Shown here in pieces: positions 25,222 through 34,686 of a stretch of DNA of 64,000 nucleotides. The stretch is taken from contig JAFGGJ010000065.1 of NCBI GenBank assembly GCA_016930595.1, positions 1 to 64,000 on the forward strand, written 5' to 3'. The DNA comes from Planctomycetota bacterium. Its GTDB lineage: Bacteria; Planctomycetota; SZUA-567; JAFGGJ01. Each line of letters begins with the position of its first letter. The stretch's first letter is position 1. Under the pieces are notes generated by a model. That model was not told where the DNA came from. It was given only the letters and a program-made list of their open reading frames with translations, and did no database searches. The position numbers and the translations under genes were made by a program.

Positions 25222-26664
25222 ATGGCATCAAAGGAAGAAATGCTGCTGGGGCGGCTTGCCGTGCTCCACGGCGAGATGACCCAGGACCAGCTCGACGAAT
25301 GCCTGAGCGTGCAGGCGCGCACGCGGCCGCCGGTTCCGCTGGAAGACCTGATAATGGAACGTTCGTACCTGACGGCGCAGAAAATGGAAAGCCTGAAGGA
25401 GCTGTCGCGCAAGGATCTTACGGTGAAGCGGCCCAAGCAGTCGAACCCCAACGCCGAGCGTTTCGGGCGCATGGCGATAGCGAAAGGATGGATAACGCCG
25501 GACCAACTGGCGGAATGCCTGAACGTGCAACGGCGGATGCAGGAGCACAACCTCTATCCGAACATCGGGGACATAATGGTGGAGAAGGGTCTCCTTACGC
25601 AGGAGCAAGTGAAGGAGCTTCTATCGGACCAGGGGAAGACGCTGCTGAAGTGTCCGGCGTGCGGTGCAAAGTACAATGTCTCCGCATACGACCCGGAGCG
25701 GCATCACCTGCAGTGCAAGGTGTGCGCCGCGCCGCTGGAGCCGGCCCGCAAGGTGGTGGTGACTTCGGTCGACGGGCAGATAGATGCGGAGCGGAAAGGG
25801 AAGAAGGCGCGCCAACCCGGGACGACCACGACGATCGGACGGATCATCCGCGAAGGGGACGTGGTAGCGGGCTACCGAATCGAGAAGCAGATCGGGCAAG
25901 GGGGCATGAGCCGGATCTACCTGGCCAAGCAGGTGGCGCTGGAACGTGCGGTGGCGATAAAGGTACTGCCGCCGTACCTGGCGGAAGAGGCGAAACTCAT
26001 CAACCGGTTTCTGAAAGAAGCGCGGGCGCTGGCCAAGCTGGAGCACCCGAACGTCGTCCAGATAATGGATCTTGGGCGGGCGCGCAACCAGTACTACATG
26101 GTCATGCAGTTCATAGACGGGGAGACGGTGAATGAGATCATGGCAAAGCGTGGTCCGTTCGAGCCGGGGTGGGCCGCGAAGGTAATGAAGGATATCGCCT
26201 CGGCGCTGGGGTACGCCCACAGGAGGGACATACTCCACAGGGACATAAAGCCCGGCAACATAATGGTGACGAAGGAAGGATTCGTGAAACTGCTGGACTT
26301 CGGGCTCACGAAGAACCTGCAGTCAACAACGAACCTCACGACGGAAGGGATGGTAATCGGGACGGTCCACTACATGAGCCCGGAACAGGCTGCCGGGGAA
26401 CGGCTGGACAACCGCAGCGACCTGTATTCGCTGGGGACGACGTGGTACGAGATGGTGAGCGGGCGGCCGCCGTTCGAAGGAGACAACCCGTGGTCCATAC
26501 TGCTGAAACACCGGAACGAACCGGCGGAGAACGTGCGCTCTCATAACAGCAAGGTTCCTCGGAAGATGGCAAAGATCATAATGCGTCTGCTTGAAAAAGA
26601 CAGGAACCGGCGGCCGGCGACGGCGGAAGAACTAATAAGCGAAATCGACAGGGCCGGGTATTGA
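25222..26664 (+). CDS. Cytoplasmic Hanks-type kinase with two GspE_N-like domains and a zinc ribbon
   Basis: A 480-residue protein without a membrane helix. Two GspE_N-like units lie at about 6-65 and 80-140 (LGRLAVLHGEMTQDQLDECL, FGRMAIAKGWITPDQLAECL). A zinc ribbon with C144, C147, C165 and C168 comes next. The kinase domain spans about 215-478 with GQGGMSRIYLAK, K247, HRDIKPGNIM (D341), intact DFG (359-361) and SPEQAAGE. The duplicated head is the same type as in the kinase at 17230 and may bind a common partner. It is followed at 19 bases by an SDR-like gene and butyrate kinase. Confidence 0.9.
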   Translation: MASKEEMLLGRLAVLHGEMTQDQLDECLSVQARTRPPVPLEDLIMERSYLTAQKMESLKELSRKDLTVKRPKQSNPNAERFGRMAIAKGWITPDQLAECLNVQRRMQEHNLYPNIGDIMVEKGLLTQEQVKELLSDQGKTLLKCPACGAKYNVSAYDPERHHLQCKVCAAPLEPARKVVVTSVDGQIDAERKGKKARQPGTTTTIGRIIREGDVVAGYRIEKQIGQGGMSRIYLAKQVALERAVAIKVLPPYLAEEAKLINRFLKEARALAKLEHPNVVQIMDLGRARNQYYMVMQFIDGETVNEIMAKRGPFEPGWAAKVMKDIASALGYAHRRDILHRDIKPGNIMVTKEGFVKLLDFGLTKNLQSTTNLTTEGMVIGTVHYMSPEQAAGERLDNRSDLYSLGTTWYEMVSGRPPFEGDNPWSILLKHRNEPAENVRSHNSKVPRKMAKIIMRLLEKDRNRRPATAEELISEIDRAGY

Positions 26665-26683
26665 TGAAACAGGAGAAGCCGCG

Positions 26684-27535
26684 TTGAAGGACGACGAGGA
26701 ACAGGCCGGCGGAGAGAGAAGCACGAAACTGGCGCTGGTAGCCACGGAAGCCGTAAGCGGACTGCTCAAAAACGGCCTGGCAGAGGCTGGGGGGCGCGCG
26801 GTGACCATCGGGTGGGAGGAAGAGTCGTTTCCGGTCGAAGCGTTGCCGGAGGAGGCCGACGCTCTCGTCGTATGCGCCCTGCGGCTGTCGGCAGGCACCA
26901 GGAAGCTGGCGTCGCTGCTGGTGAAGTACCCCCGGCTGGCGGCGGCGGCGGCGCAGGAGAAGGGGATAAGAAAGATTATATACGCCGTGCCGGAAGTCCG
27001 CGGCATACAGGACGAAACGGGTGCGGCCTTGCGAGCGAGCGTGGTGATGATGCAGCACAAGTACGGTGCGGTGGTACTGCGCTGCGGGATGCTGCGGGGA
27101 CTGGGAGGTGCCATAGAAGGGTGGAGCACAGGACCGGTCACGATAATCCCTGGGCAGGGGTGGGGGATGCTGAACGTGCTGGAGGCGGAAGATCTTGCAG
27201 CGGGACTCGTCGCTCTTGCGAGAGGGCCGGTGGAGGAGAACGGGCGGGAACGATCATTCGGCCTGGCGTCGAGCGAAGGGGGCATATCGCTGGGGGACTA
27301 CATACAGTTGACGCGTGGCGGAGTCATCCGGCTGCACATACCGGTATCGGTGGTTGGGCTATTGAAGAGCGGGAGCGGCGAAAGCCTGGAAGAACGGGCG
27401 TTGCTGCAGGGGGGCTCGGCAGGGGTTGAGGCGAATGATTCGGAGAAGCTTATCGGGAAGAAGGCCGATGCGCTGTCGAAATTCGCCAGAGGAAAGGTAC
27501 CGAGGTGGCTGGACACCCCCGCATCCTCACAATAA
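26684..27535 (+). CDS. Atypical SDR/NAD(P)-binding-like protein
   Basis: A 283-residue protein beginning at TTG with an AGGAG site. The order of segments recalls atypical extended SDRs (NmrA/NDUFA9-like): IIYAVPEVRGIQ, a HKYGAVVLRCGMLRG strand, then GPVTIIPGQGWGMLNVLEAEDLAAGLVAL. The N-terminal glycine-rich nucleotide motif is poorly conserved, so cofactor binding is doubtful. It overlaps the butyrate kinase start by 31 bases. Function not known; the family call is tentative. Confidence 0.5.
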   Translation: MKDDEEQAGGERSTKLALVATEAVSGLLKNGLAEAGGRAVTIGWEEESFPVEALPEEADALVVCALRLSAGTRKLASLLVKYPRLAAAAAQEKGIRKIIYAVPEVRGIQDETGAALRASVVMMQHKYGAVVLRCGMLRGLGGAIEGWSTGPVTIIPGQGWGMLNVLEAEDLAAGLVALARGPVEENGRERSFGLASSEGGISLGDYIQLTRGGVIRLHIPVSVVGLLKSGSGESLEERALLQGGSAGVEANDSEKLIGKKADALSKFARGKVPRWLDTPASSQ

Positions 27536-28569
27536 ACCCCGGATCGACATCGACAAAGCTGGGGATATTCCGCGGCAGCGAGCTGGAGGCGGCCGAAGAG
27601 ATCCACCACGACGCCGAGCATCTGGGGTTGTACCGGACGGTGCCCGAGCAGGAAGGGTACCGGCACAGCCTGCTCGAGAACTTCCTGGAAGAGCGCGGTG
27701 GAGTGCTGGACGCCGTGGCGGGACGCGGCGGCATACTGAGACCTCTAATCGGAGGCATCTACGTCATAGACGCCGTGATGCTGCGGGACCTGCGGGAAGA
27801 GCGCTACGGGAGCCACGCCAGCAACCTTGGAGCGCCACTGGCATACCGCGTTGCGGAGAAACGGGGAATCCCCGCGTATATAGCCGACCCGCCGACGGTG
27901 GATGAACTCGATGAAATAAGCCGGATAACGGGGCATCCGCTGGTAAAGAGGAGGAGCATTTTCCACGCCCTGAACCAGAAGGAGACGGCGCGGCGGTTTG
28001 CGGCATCGGAGGGGAAGAGATATGAAGATCTCGACCTGATCGTAGCCCACCTGGGGGGCGGGATTTCGGTGGGCGTGCACCGCGGCGGGCGTGTGGCCTG
28101 GGTGAACACGGCACTCGACGGGGAAGGGCCATTCACGCCGGAAAGGTCGGGGGGGCTCCCTGCGATGGGGGTGCTGGAACTGGCGTTATCCTGGAAATAC
28201 ACGGCCGACGACCTGAGGAAGATGATGGTGGGCGGGGGAGGGCTGCTGGCGCACCTTGGCACGAACGACCTGAGGAAAGCGCTCGCCATGAAGACAAGCC
28301 GTGCGCAACTGGTGGTGGATGCGATGGCGCTGGCGGTGGCGCGTGAGATATCGGCAGGGGCCGCGTTTCTCGGGAAGGTGCCCGACGCGGTGATCCTGAC
28401 GGGCAACATGATCCGGAGCGAGGAGTTCACGGGGAAGATCGTGGAGCGGCTCGGCAGCATCTACCGGGTGGAGGCGATGGCGGGCAGCTTTGAGCTGCAC
28501 GCCCTGGCTTCGGCGGTGATGCGCGTGCTTGCGGGGAAAGAGGAAGCCAAGGCATACGTGACGATCTAG
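27505..28569 (+). CDS. buk: Butyrate kinase (acetokinase family)
   Basis: A 354-residue kinase: ILTINPGSTSTKLGIF at the N terminus (phosphate 1 motif), LDLIVAHLGGGISVGVHRGGR near 175-195, and VILTGNMIRSEEF near 295-307 are typical of butyrate/branched-chain fatty acid kinases. It interconverts butyryl-phosphate plus ADP with butyrate plus ATP. No phosphotransbutyrylase is adjacent in the window. GTG 27505 is used as start. It lies downstream of a kinase and an SDR-like gene in one plus-strand group and ends at a large inverted repeat. Confidence 0.9.
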   Translation: MAGHPRILTINPGSTSTKLGIFRGSELEAAEEIHHDAEHLGLYRTVPEQEGYRHSLLENFLEERGGVLDAVAGRGGILRPLIGGIYVIDAVMLRDLREERYGSHASNLGAPLAYRVAEKRGIPAYIADPPTVDELDEISRITGHPLVKRRSIFHALNQKETARRFAASEGKRYEDLDLIVAHLGGGISVGVHRGGRVAWVNTALDGEGPFTPERSGGLPAMGVLELALSWKYTADDLRKMMVGGGGLLAHLGTNDLRKALAMKTSRAQLVVDAMALAVAREISAGAAFLGKVPDAVILTGNMIRSEEFTGKIVERLGSIYRVEAMAGSFELHALASAVMRVLAGKEEAKAYVTI

Positions 28570-28653
28570 GCCGTGTCCCGTAAATCTTCCTGCCACCGAC
28601 CGGCGGGCGTTTCACGCGGTCCCTGGCGCACGGCGGGCTTACGGGACACGGCC
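28569..28653. repeat. Perfect 15-bp inverted repeat between convergent genes
   Basis: GGCCGTGTCCCGTAA at 28569-28583 is mirrored by TTACGGGACACGGCC at 28639-28653 around a 55-base loop. It starts on the last base of the buk stop codon and ends before the convergent FG-GAP gene. It may be a bidirectional terminator or a small mobile palindrome; the GGGACAC core resembles the repeats at 1-79 and 44715-44777. Confidence 0.75.
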
Positions 28654-28663
28654 CGGGCGCGGG

Positions 28664-29746
28664 CTAATCAACACCTTCGTTGAAGAAAACAACGAGGCCG
28701 TCCTTGCCCGGTGCGACCAGGTCGAGGCGACCGGAGCCGCGCAGATCGGCGACGGCGAAATGGATGCCGCAGCCGGAGGCCGCCGCGGGGGGGCCGTAGT
28801 CGATAACCTGCTTGGAAAAGCTCTCTCCCGTCCACTTGAAATAGTAAATGCCGATATCGTCGAAGGCCCCCGGGTCCTTGCCGCAGTGAGCGCGGTAGCG
28901 CTTGCCGGTGAGGAGTTCGCATTCACCGTCGCCGTCGATGTCCACCCACATCAGGTCATGGTACTGCGAGTTGAAAGGATCGATGGGGTGCTTGATCCAG
29001 CGACGTTCGCCGTTATCCATCCGCTGCTCCCACCAGTGGAGGCCGTACCTGTGGGACTGACCGACGATAAGGTCGTTGAGGCCGTCGCCGTTAACGTCCA
29101 CGACGAGAATGGGAACGCTTGCGCTGCCGAGGTCGAAATCGGGATGGAAGAGCCAGCGGCCGGAGAAAGGGTCCTGGGGCGCTTCGAGCCAGCCGGAGGC
29201 CAGGACGAAATCACCGCGGCCGCTGCCGCTTACGTCGCCGAAGCCGAGGCCGTGGCCCTGAGGAGCGTCGTATATGTTGTGAGCCGAGAAAAGACCCGTG
29301 CCGCGGCCGGAGTCGCCGGCAACCAGCTTGTAGACGACGAGAGGGCCGTTGGGGGTGTTGGGGACGATTTCCAGGAAGCCGTCGCCGTCCATGTCCCAGG
29401 CGCGGGTGGTTTCCACATTGCCGCATTCGGCAATGACGTGTTCGGGCCATTCGCTGTCGGGGTCGCCGGGGTTTTCGCGCCAGCGCAGGGTTCCGCCCCA
29501 CCAGCCGCCGGTAATGAAGTCCGTGAAGCCGTCGCCGTTGACGTCCAGGGGGATGGTGGAGAAATCATCGTAGTATTCGCCTTCGGCGCGCACGCGGCCC
29601 ACGGGATGGACCCTTTTGAAATCCGGCCCCTGGTACCAGTAAGCGCCGGAAACAATGTCGAGGCAGCCGTCGTTATCGACGTCGAAGACGCCCGCGGATT
29701 CGAAAGTTTCGTCGGAAATGCGAACCTTATTGAATTTGAGAGGCAT
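28664..29746 (-). CDS. FG-GAP/VCBS repeat protein
   Basis: A 360-residue beta-propeller-type protein built of repeats with calcium-binding loops such as DVDNDGCLDIV, DVNGDGFTDFI, DMDGDGFLEIV, DVNGDGLNDLI and DIDGDGECELL. There is no signal peptide from ATG 29746, the start supported by AAGGAG, so it is predicted cytoplasmic, unlike most family members. It follows the Gfo/Idh/MocA gene by 26 bases on the minus strand; such pairs are frequent in sugar-acid gene clusters of Lentisphaerota-like bacteria. The ligand is unknown. Confidence 0.85.
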   Translation of the reverse strand: MPLKFNKVRISDETFESAGVFDVDNDGCLDIVSGAYWYQGPDFKRVHPVGRVRAEGEYYDDFSTIPLDVNGDGFTDFITGGWWGGTLRWRENPGDPDSEWPEHVIAECGNVETTRAWDMDGDGFLEIVPNTPNGPLVVYKLVAGDSGRGTGLFSAHNIYDAPQGHGLGFGDVSGSGRGDFVLASGWLEAPQDPFSGRWLFHPDFDLGSASVPILVVDVNGDGLNDLIVGQSHRYGLHWWEQRMDNGERRWIKHPIDPFNSQYHDLMWVDIDGDGECELLTGKRYRAHCGKDPGAFDDIGIYYFKWTGESFSKQVIDYGPPAAASGCGIHFAVADLRGSGRLDLVAPGKDGLVVFFNEGVD

Positions 29747-29772
29747 GACATACTCCTTGTGCGAGCGGCTGC

Positions 29773-30828
29773 TCAACAACCGGTGAGGAGCTCGATGTAG
29801 CGCCTGGCAACCTTAAGGTCTTCGAGGGCCTCTTCCGGCCCGCAGGGAGGAGCGGTTTCGCCGCGTATGACGTTTAGGAAGACGGCGGCCTGGTTTCTCA
29901 TGGAATGCCTGCGAGGCAGGTCGGGGAGCAAGGTCTCCGGGGTTTTGCCCTGGCCGGGGTCGCGGAACACCTCGACGCGGCCGGCGCGGTTCGAGGCCAA
30001 AGGGGGCGCCATGTCCAGGCGGACGAAGCCCTTTTCAAAGGTGGTAAAAGCGCTCTCCTGCCAGCCGACGGTAGTGTTGTAAGTGGCCATTTCAATGACA
30101 CCCGGGGCTCCGCTTTGGGCCGTAACAGCCAGGAGGCGGCCGGAGGGATGAGCATAAGACACGGTGTAAGGCTCGCCGAGGAGATGTCGCATGAGGTTGA
30201 CCTGGTGGATGTAGTAGTTGACGAAAGCCTTGTAGCGGCTGAAGACGTCGTCGGACATGCCGGCGGGCCTGTCTTCCGCGAGAGGCGGAACGGGCTCATC
30301 GGTCCTGACAAGGTCGTCGAAGCCGCCCTGTATCCAGTCGCCGGGGGGCATGACGATACGGACGCAGGTCAGGCAGCCGAGGTCGCCCGAGGCCTTGAGG
30401 CGGTCTATTTCCGCCTTGGCGTAAATGGTGGCCGGGTCGCTGCGCTTGTTGTAGCCGACCATGATCTGGACACCGGTCTTCCGTTTGGCGGCAAGGATTT
30501 TCTCGGCGCTTTCGATGGAACAGGCGAGAGGTTTCTCGATGAAAATGGGCACACCGGCCTTCATCAGTTCGGGGACGATCTGCCCGTGCCTGCTGAAGGG
30601 CTGGGAGGCGACGAGGCCGTCGAGACGCTCCGCATCGAGCATTTCTGCATGAGAAGAGTAAACGTGGGGAATGCCGTACTTGGCAGCGACGCGATTTCCG
30701 AGGTCGGGGCGGACTTCGGCCAGTGCGACGACTTCGCACGAATCAATGGCCGCGTAGTTCTTGAGGTGAGCGCACTGGCCCATGCCGCCGACGCCCACGA
30801 ACCCTAACCTGACTTTATCTTTCGCCAT
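29773..30828 (-). CDS. Gfo/Idh/MocA-family NAD(P)-dependent oxidoreductase
   Basis: A 351-residue dehydrogenase with Rossmann motif LGFVGVGGMGQCAHLKNY (about 8-25), FIEKPLACSIESAEKIL (about 96-112, containing the EKP lysine) and the C-terminal substrate domain. The usual catalytic histidine corresponds to YIHQVNLMRHLLGEP (about 205-219). It oxidises or reduces a sugar, polyol or inositol derivative. Transcribed first in a two-gene operon with the FG-GAP protein, divergent from an AraC regulator that may control it. Confidence 0.9.
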   Translation of the reverse strand: MAKDKVRLGFVGVGGMGQCAHLKNYAAIDSCEVVALAEVRPDLGNRVAAKYGIPHVYSSHAEMLDAERLDGLVASQPFSRHGQIVPELMKAGVPIFIEKPLACSIESAEKILAAKRKTGVQIMVGYNKRSDPATIYAKAEIDRLKASGDLGCLTCVRIVMPPGDWIQGGFDDLVRTDEPVPPLAEDRPAGMSDDVFSRYKAFVNYYIHQVNLMRHLLGEPYTVSYAHPSGRLLAVTAQSGAPGVIEMATYNTTVGWQESAFTTFEKGFVRLDMAPPLASNRAGRVEVFRDPGQGKTPETLLPDLPRRHSMRNQAAVFLNVIRGETAPPCGPEEALEDLKVARRYIELLTGC

Positions 30829-30920
30829 TGAAGCCTCCCGGCATCTTTAGCCAAAATTGCTGTTGAAACGGACCCGCATGACACGCCAAGGCACTTGCCC
30901 TGCGCCTGCCGCCGACTATA

Positions 30921-30949
30921 ACTATTCCCGAAAGAGAGAAGAGCGTCAA
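30921..30949 (-). promoter_or_regulatory. Promoter of the oxidoreductase/FG-GAP operon
   Basis: Minus-strand TTGACG (30949-30944) and AATAGT (30926-30921) with 17 bases between. It lies in the divergent region shared with the AraC gene, about 100 bases before the oxidoreductase start. Confidence 0.5.
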
Positions 30950-30986
30950 TGGCCCGGGTTGCTATATTTTGTCAGGAGTTGCGGTC

Positions 30987-31721
30987 ATGAAAAATAACGG
31001 ACCCGAATTGTCCGCGGTGGGGCGGCTGGCTCCGGACCCCGACTGGAGCATGGGCCCGCAGGTACACGCCAACCACGAGATGATAGTGGTTCTGAGCGGA
31101 TCGATGCACCTGGAACTGGCGGAGGACAGGATCGTCGGCGGCCCCGGCGACGTACTGCTGTACCGTGCCGGGGTGCGGCACGTGGAGAGATCCGATCCCG
31201 GGAATCCGGTGGAAATCATCTACATGGCTTTTCAGTGGGACCGGGTGGACGGCGACATGCCGGCGCGTATCCGGGACATCCGCGGGCGGATACGTGAAAT
31301 CGCCGTCTGGCTGCACCAGGAATTCACATCGGGCGAAAGGAGCGATTCAACGTGCGGGGCGTTTTTCAACGCGCTGATCGCTGAATGGCTGAGGCTGAAG
31401 GAACACCGGGAAAGTCCGCTGGTGGAGACGATACGGTCGTATGTGTGGCGTAACATCAGCCGGCGGATAGACCTGGAGAGGCTTGCCCGCGAAGCAGGGC
31501 TGAGCAAACATCATTTCGTGCGCACGTTCAGAAAACTCGCCGGGACGACCCCGATGGACTACGTGCGGAAGATGCGGGTGCACTACGCCCGGGGCCTGAT
31601 AATGACGACGGGGCTGCCGCTCAAGATAATAGCGCGCCTTGCCGGACTCGGCGACGAATACCGCCTGTCCAGGGTGTTCATGCGGGTGCTAGGGAAGCGA
31701 CCCGGCAGCCTGAGGACATGA
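30987..31721 (+). CDS. AraC-family transcriptional regulator
   Basis: About 244 residues from ATG 30987, with AGGAG nine bases upstream. The N-terminal cupin sensor has HANHEMIVVLSGSMHLEL and GGPGDVLLYRAGVRHVE. The C-terminal double helix-turn-helix has IDLERLAREAGLSKHHFVRTFRKLAGTTPMDYV and LIMTTGLPLKIIARLAGLGD, the expected AraC layout. It is divergent from the Gfo/Idh/MocA-FG-GAP operon, which it probably regulates in response to a sugar-like ligand. Confidence 0.9.
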   Translation: MKNNGPELSAVGRLAPDPDWSMGPQVHANHEMIVVLSGSMHLELAEDRIVGGPGDVLLYRAGVRHVERSDPGNPVEIIYMAFQWDRVDGDMPARIRDIRGRIREIAVWLHQEFTSGERSDSTCGAFFNALIAEWLRLKEHRESPLVETIRSYVWRNISRRIDLERLAREAGLSKHHFVRTFRKLAGTTPMDYVRKMRVHYARGLIMTTGLPLKIIARLAGLGDEYRLSRVFMRVLGKRPGSLRT

Positions 31722-31871
31722 CGGCAGGGCTGCCGGCGGGGCTGTTTTTTTCGGCCAAGGGGGGCTCTTTTGCTTTTCTGCAGGGCTGGGGGCGGTATCA
31801 TCACTGGTAACAGACGCCGGGCGGGTTACCGCGGGGCGTCCGTCCGGCAGAACATGAGGAAAGCGACGGAG

Positions 31872-33086
31872 ATGAACCGCGAAGAGGCGGACACCATAGA
31901 ACACGTTCCCGACACGCGCGGGCGGTTCGGCAATTACGGGGGGCGGTACGTACCCGAGACGCTAGTTCCCTGCCTGGAAGAGTTGGAAGCCGCTCTGATG
32001 GAGGCGCTGGGGGATTCGTCGTTTCAAGAGACCCTGGGGGGCCTGCTGCATCACTATGCAGGACGGCCGACGGCGCTCTACCTTGCCAGACGATTGACGT
32101 CGGCGGCCGGGGGTGGGCGGATATACCTGAAGCGCGAAGACCTGCTACATACCGGGGCCCACAAGATAAACAACACTCTTGGGCAGGTACTGCTGGCCCG
32201 GCGGCTGGGCAAGAAGCGCATAATAGCGGAGACCGGGGCCGGGCAGCACGGGGTGGCCACGGCCACGGTAGCGGCTCTCTTCGGGCTCGAATGCCACGTA
32301 TACATGGGCGAAGAGGACATGCACCGGCAGGCGCCCAACGTGCGCAGGATGCAGCTGCTGGGCACCGAAGTGATTCCCGTGTCGTCGGGTTCCAAGACGC
32401 TGAAGGACGCGATGAACGAGGCCATCCGGGACTGGGTGACCAACGTCCGGACGACGTTCTACATAATCGGGTCGGTAGCGGGGCCGCATCCCTACCCGCT
32501 GATGGTCCGCGAGTTCCAGCGGGTGATCGGGGAAGAAAGCCGGCGGCAGATCCTTGAAGAAGAAGGGCGTCTGCCGCGTGCGGTGGTCGCCTGCGTGGGC
32601 GGGGGGTCGAACGCCATGGGTATTTTCCGCGCGTTTATCCCCGACAAGTCCGTGGAGTTGGTGGGTGTGGAGGCAGCCGGGCACGGGCTGGAGGGACCCA
32701 ACGGTGCGAGCCTGGCGGCCGGAAGGCCCGGGATTCTCCACGGAAGCCTGTCCTACATCCTGGACGACGACGACGGGCAGATCAAGGTGGCGCATTCGGT
32801 GGCGGCGGGTCTGGACTATCCCGGGGTGGGGCCGGAACACGCCTATCTGAAGGACACGGGGCGTGTGCGTTACACGACGGTCACCGACGAAGAGGCTCTC
32901 GAAGCCTTTGAAACGCTGAGCCGGCTGGAAGGCATAATACCGGCGTTCGAGAGCGCCCATGCCATTGCGTATGCGACGAGGCTGGCCGCGCAAATGCAGA
33001 AAGAGGACGTGATCATCGTGAACCTGTCCGGCCGCGGCGACAAGGATCTGGAAGCGTACTGGGAGCTGAAAGGCCTGCAGGGTTGA
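31872..33086 (+). CDS. trpB: Tryptophan synthase beta subunit
   Basis: A 404-residue PLP enzyme from ATG 31872 (upstream in-frame codons lack family resemblance). It shows [15 protein letters not shown] at 17-31, the PLP lysine K98 in [25 protein letters not shown], and the phosphate-binding [12 protein letters not shown]. It condenses indole from the alpha subunit with serine to give tryptophan. trpA follows with a four-base overlap. No other trp biosynthetic gene is in the window. Confidence 0.97.
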   Translation: MNREEADTIEHVPDTRGRFGNYGGRYVPETLVPCLEELEAALMEALGDSSFQETLGGLLHHYAGRPTALYLARRLTSAAGGGRIYLKREDLLHTGAHKINNTLGQVLLARRLGKKRIIAETGAGQHGVATATVAALFGLECHVYMGEEDMHRQAPNVRRMQLLGTEVIPVSSGSKTLKDAMNEAIRDWVTNVRTTFYIIGSVAGPHPYPLMVREFQRVIGEESRRQILEEEGRLPRAVVACVGGGSNAMGIFRAFIPDKSVELVGVEAAGHGLEGPNGASLAAGRPGILHGSLSYILDDDDGQIKVAHSVAAGLDYPGVGPEHAYLKDTGRVRYTTVTDEEALEAFETLSRLEGIIPAFESAHAIAYATRLAAQMQKEDVIIVNLSGRGDKDLEAYWELKGLQG

Positions 33087-33874
33087 ACGAGCGGATGAAA
33101 AAGCTGGAAGGACTGATGCGGTCGGGCCGCAAGGCTCTGATACCGTATTTCACGACGTGCTATCCCGGGGCCGCGGAGAGTCTGGAGACGTTCAAGGCGC
33201 TGGCCGCCGCGGGAGCGGACTGTCTTGAAATAGGGATACCGTTCAGCGACCCACTGGCTGACGGGGCGACCATCCAGGCTTCAAGCCACCGTGCGATCGA
33301 AGCCGGGGGCAGCCTGAGGCAGGGGCTTGGCGCCGCGGGACAATTGCGCTCGGCGGGGGTTGAAATTCCGTTAATTGTTTTCACCTATTACAACCCGGTG
33401 TATCGCATGGGGCTGATGAATTTCGCCCGCAAGGCGGCGGAAGCCGGCGCCGACGGCGTGCTTGTGCCCGACCTGCCGGTGGAAGAATCCGGCCTGCTGA
33501 GGGAAGCGCTTGCGGCGTTCGACATGGGTATGGTGTTTCTGGCGGCGCCGACCAGCACCGCCCAGAGGCTGCGTTACGCCCAGGAGCATTCCACTGGTTT
33601 CGTGTACGCGGTAAGCGTGGCCGGGGTAACGGGGGCGAGGAAGAGCATAGCCGAGCGCCTGCCTGCATTCATCGAAAGAGTAAGACAGGCCGGGGACTTG
33701 CCCGTCGGTGTCGGGTTCGGGGTTTCCGACCCGGAGCAGGCGGTCGAAGTGGCGGGCTGTGCCGACGGGGTCATCATCGGGAGCGCGTTTATAGACGCAT
33801 ATGAAAAAGGCGGCCCTGAAGCGGTGGGGCGCCTTGCAGGTGAAATAAGGACAGCGCTCGACGGCGCCTTTTGA
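33083..33874 (+). CDS. trpA: Tryptophan synthase alpha subunit
   Basis: A 263-residue TIM barrel that splits indole-3-glycerol phosphate to indole and glyceraldehyde-3-phosphate, channelling indole to TrpB. The catalytic residues E49 ([12 protein letters not shown]) and D60 (LADG) fall at the canonical numbering. Further markers are [17 protein letters not shown] and [11 protein letters not shown]. The start is TTG 33083, overlapping the trpB stop; ATG 33095 is an alternative. Its end overlaps the reading frame of the zinc-ribbon gene. Confidence 0.97.
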   Translation: MNERMKKLEGLMRSGRKALIPYFTTCYPGAAESLETFKALAAAGADCLEIGIPFSDPLADGATIQASSHRAIEAGGSLRQGLGAAGQLRSAGVEIPLIVFTYYNPVYRMGLMNFARKAAEAGADGVLVPDLPVEESGLLREALAAFDMGMVFLAAPTSTAQRLRYAQEHSTGFVYAVSVAGVTGARKSIAERLPAFIERVRQAGDLPVGVGFGVSDPEQAVEVAGCADGVIIGSAFIDAYEKGGPEAVGRLAGEIRTALDGAF

Positions 33875-33948
33875 CCGACGCCGTCGGGCAGGTACGAGCG
33901 ACCCGCCGTGGTCTGCCATCGTACCGAGCGGACGGAAAGGTCGGTGAC

Positions 33949-34686
33949 ATGGCAGTAGTCGACACGCTGGTACCCTTGGACAATATCGATTCGCTGATCC
34001 GTGCGGCGGAAGACGAGATAGCGGAAGGGCCTCCGGCCATAGCCGAGGCGGAAGAAAAGCTGCGTCTTGCCCGTGGACAGCTCGAAAGGGTCACGTCCCA
34101 GTCGTCGGATGTATCAAAGCAGATACACGAACTCGAAGTGGACATCGACGGCATCAGCCAGGACATAGAGAAGACACGCACTCACCAGAAACAGGCCAAG
34201 AGCAACAAGGAATACCAGATCTTCAACGACAAGATAAACGCCGACCAGGAGAAGATAAACGGGATCGAAGAGAAGATACTGGTGCTGATGGAACAGCAGG
34301 AGGAGTCGCGGACGTCGGCCGAGAAGGCGCGGGCCGCTGTGGGGGACGCGGAAAAGACCGTGGCCGAAACCACTGAAAGCGTGGCCTCCCGGCGCGTGGA
34401 ACTGGAAGGGCAGCTGGCCGGGCTGAGGGAACAGCGGGCCGCGGCATCAGCGGCGATCGACCCGGAAGACCTTGTGCTGTACGAACGTGCGCGCAAGAGC
34501 GCCCGCGGGCAGAGTGCCCTGGCGCCGCTGCGCGGCACCGTGTGCGGAGCATGCAACGTGAAGCTGCCGCCGCAAACGATCAACCTTGTCATCATCGGGA
34601 AGGACATCGTGACGTGCCTGTCGTGCCGGAGGATTCTTTTCACCGACGACATGTCGGACCCCCGCAAGGACGAGGAGGAGCAGTGA
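33949..34686 (+). CDS. Coiled-coil C4 zinc-ribbon protein (CT398/zf-RING_7 type)
   Basis: A 245-residue protein from ATG 33949. Residues about 10-170 form a long helical hairpin or coiled coil rich in glutamate, lysine and alanine, with the family block SNKEYQIFNDKINADQEKI. The C terminus is a zinc ribbon, C-x2-C (CGACNVKLPP) and C-x2-C (CLSCRRILF). Members are widespread and, as I recall, have been linked to flagellar or sigma-factor-related and nucleic-acid functions. The next gene, an RNase HI, overlaps it by four bases, a common genomic pairing. Confidence 0.85.
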   Translation: MAVVDTLVPLDNIDSLIRAAEDEIAEGPPAIAEAEEKLRLARGQLERVTSQSSDVSKQIHELEVDIDGISQDIEKTRTHQKQAKSNKEYQIFNDKINADQEKINGIEEKILVLMEQQEESRTSAEKARAAVGDAEKTVAETTESVASRRVELEGQLAGLREQRAAASAAIDPEDLVLYERARKSARGQSALAPLRGTVCGACNVKLPPQTINLVIIGKDIVTCLSCRRILFTDDMSDPRKDEEEQ

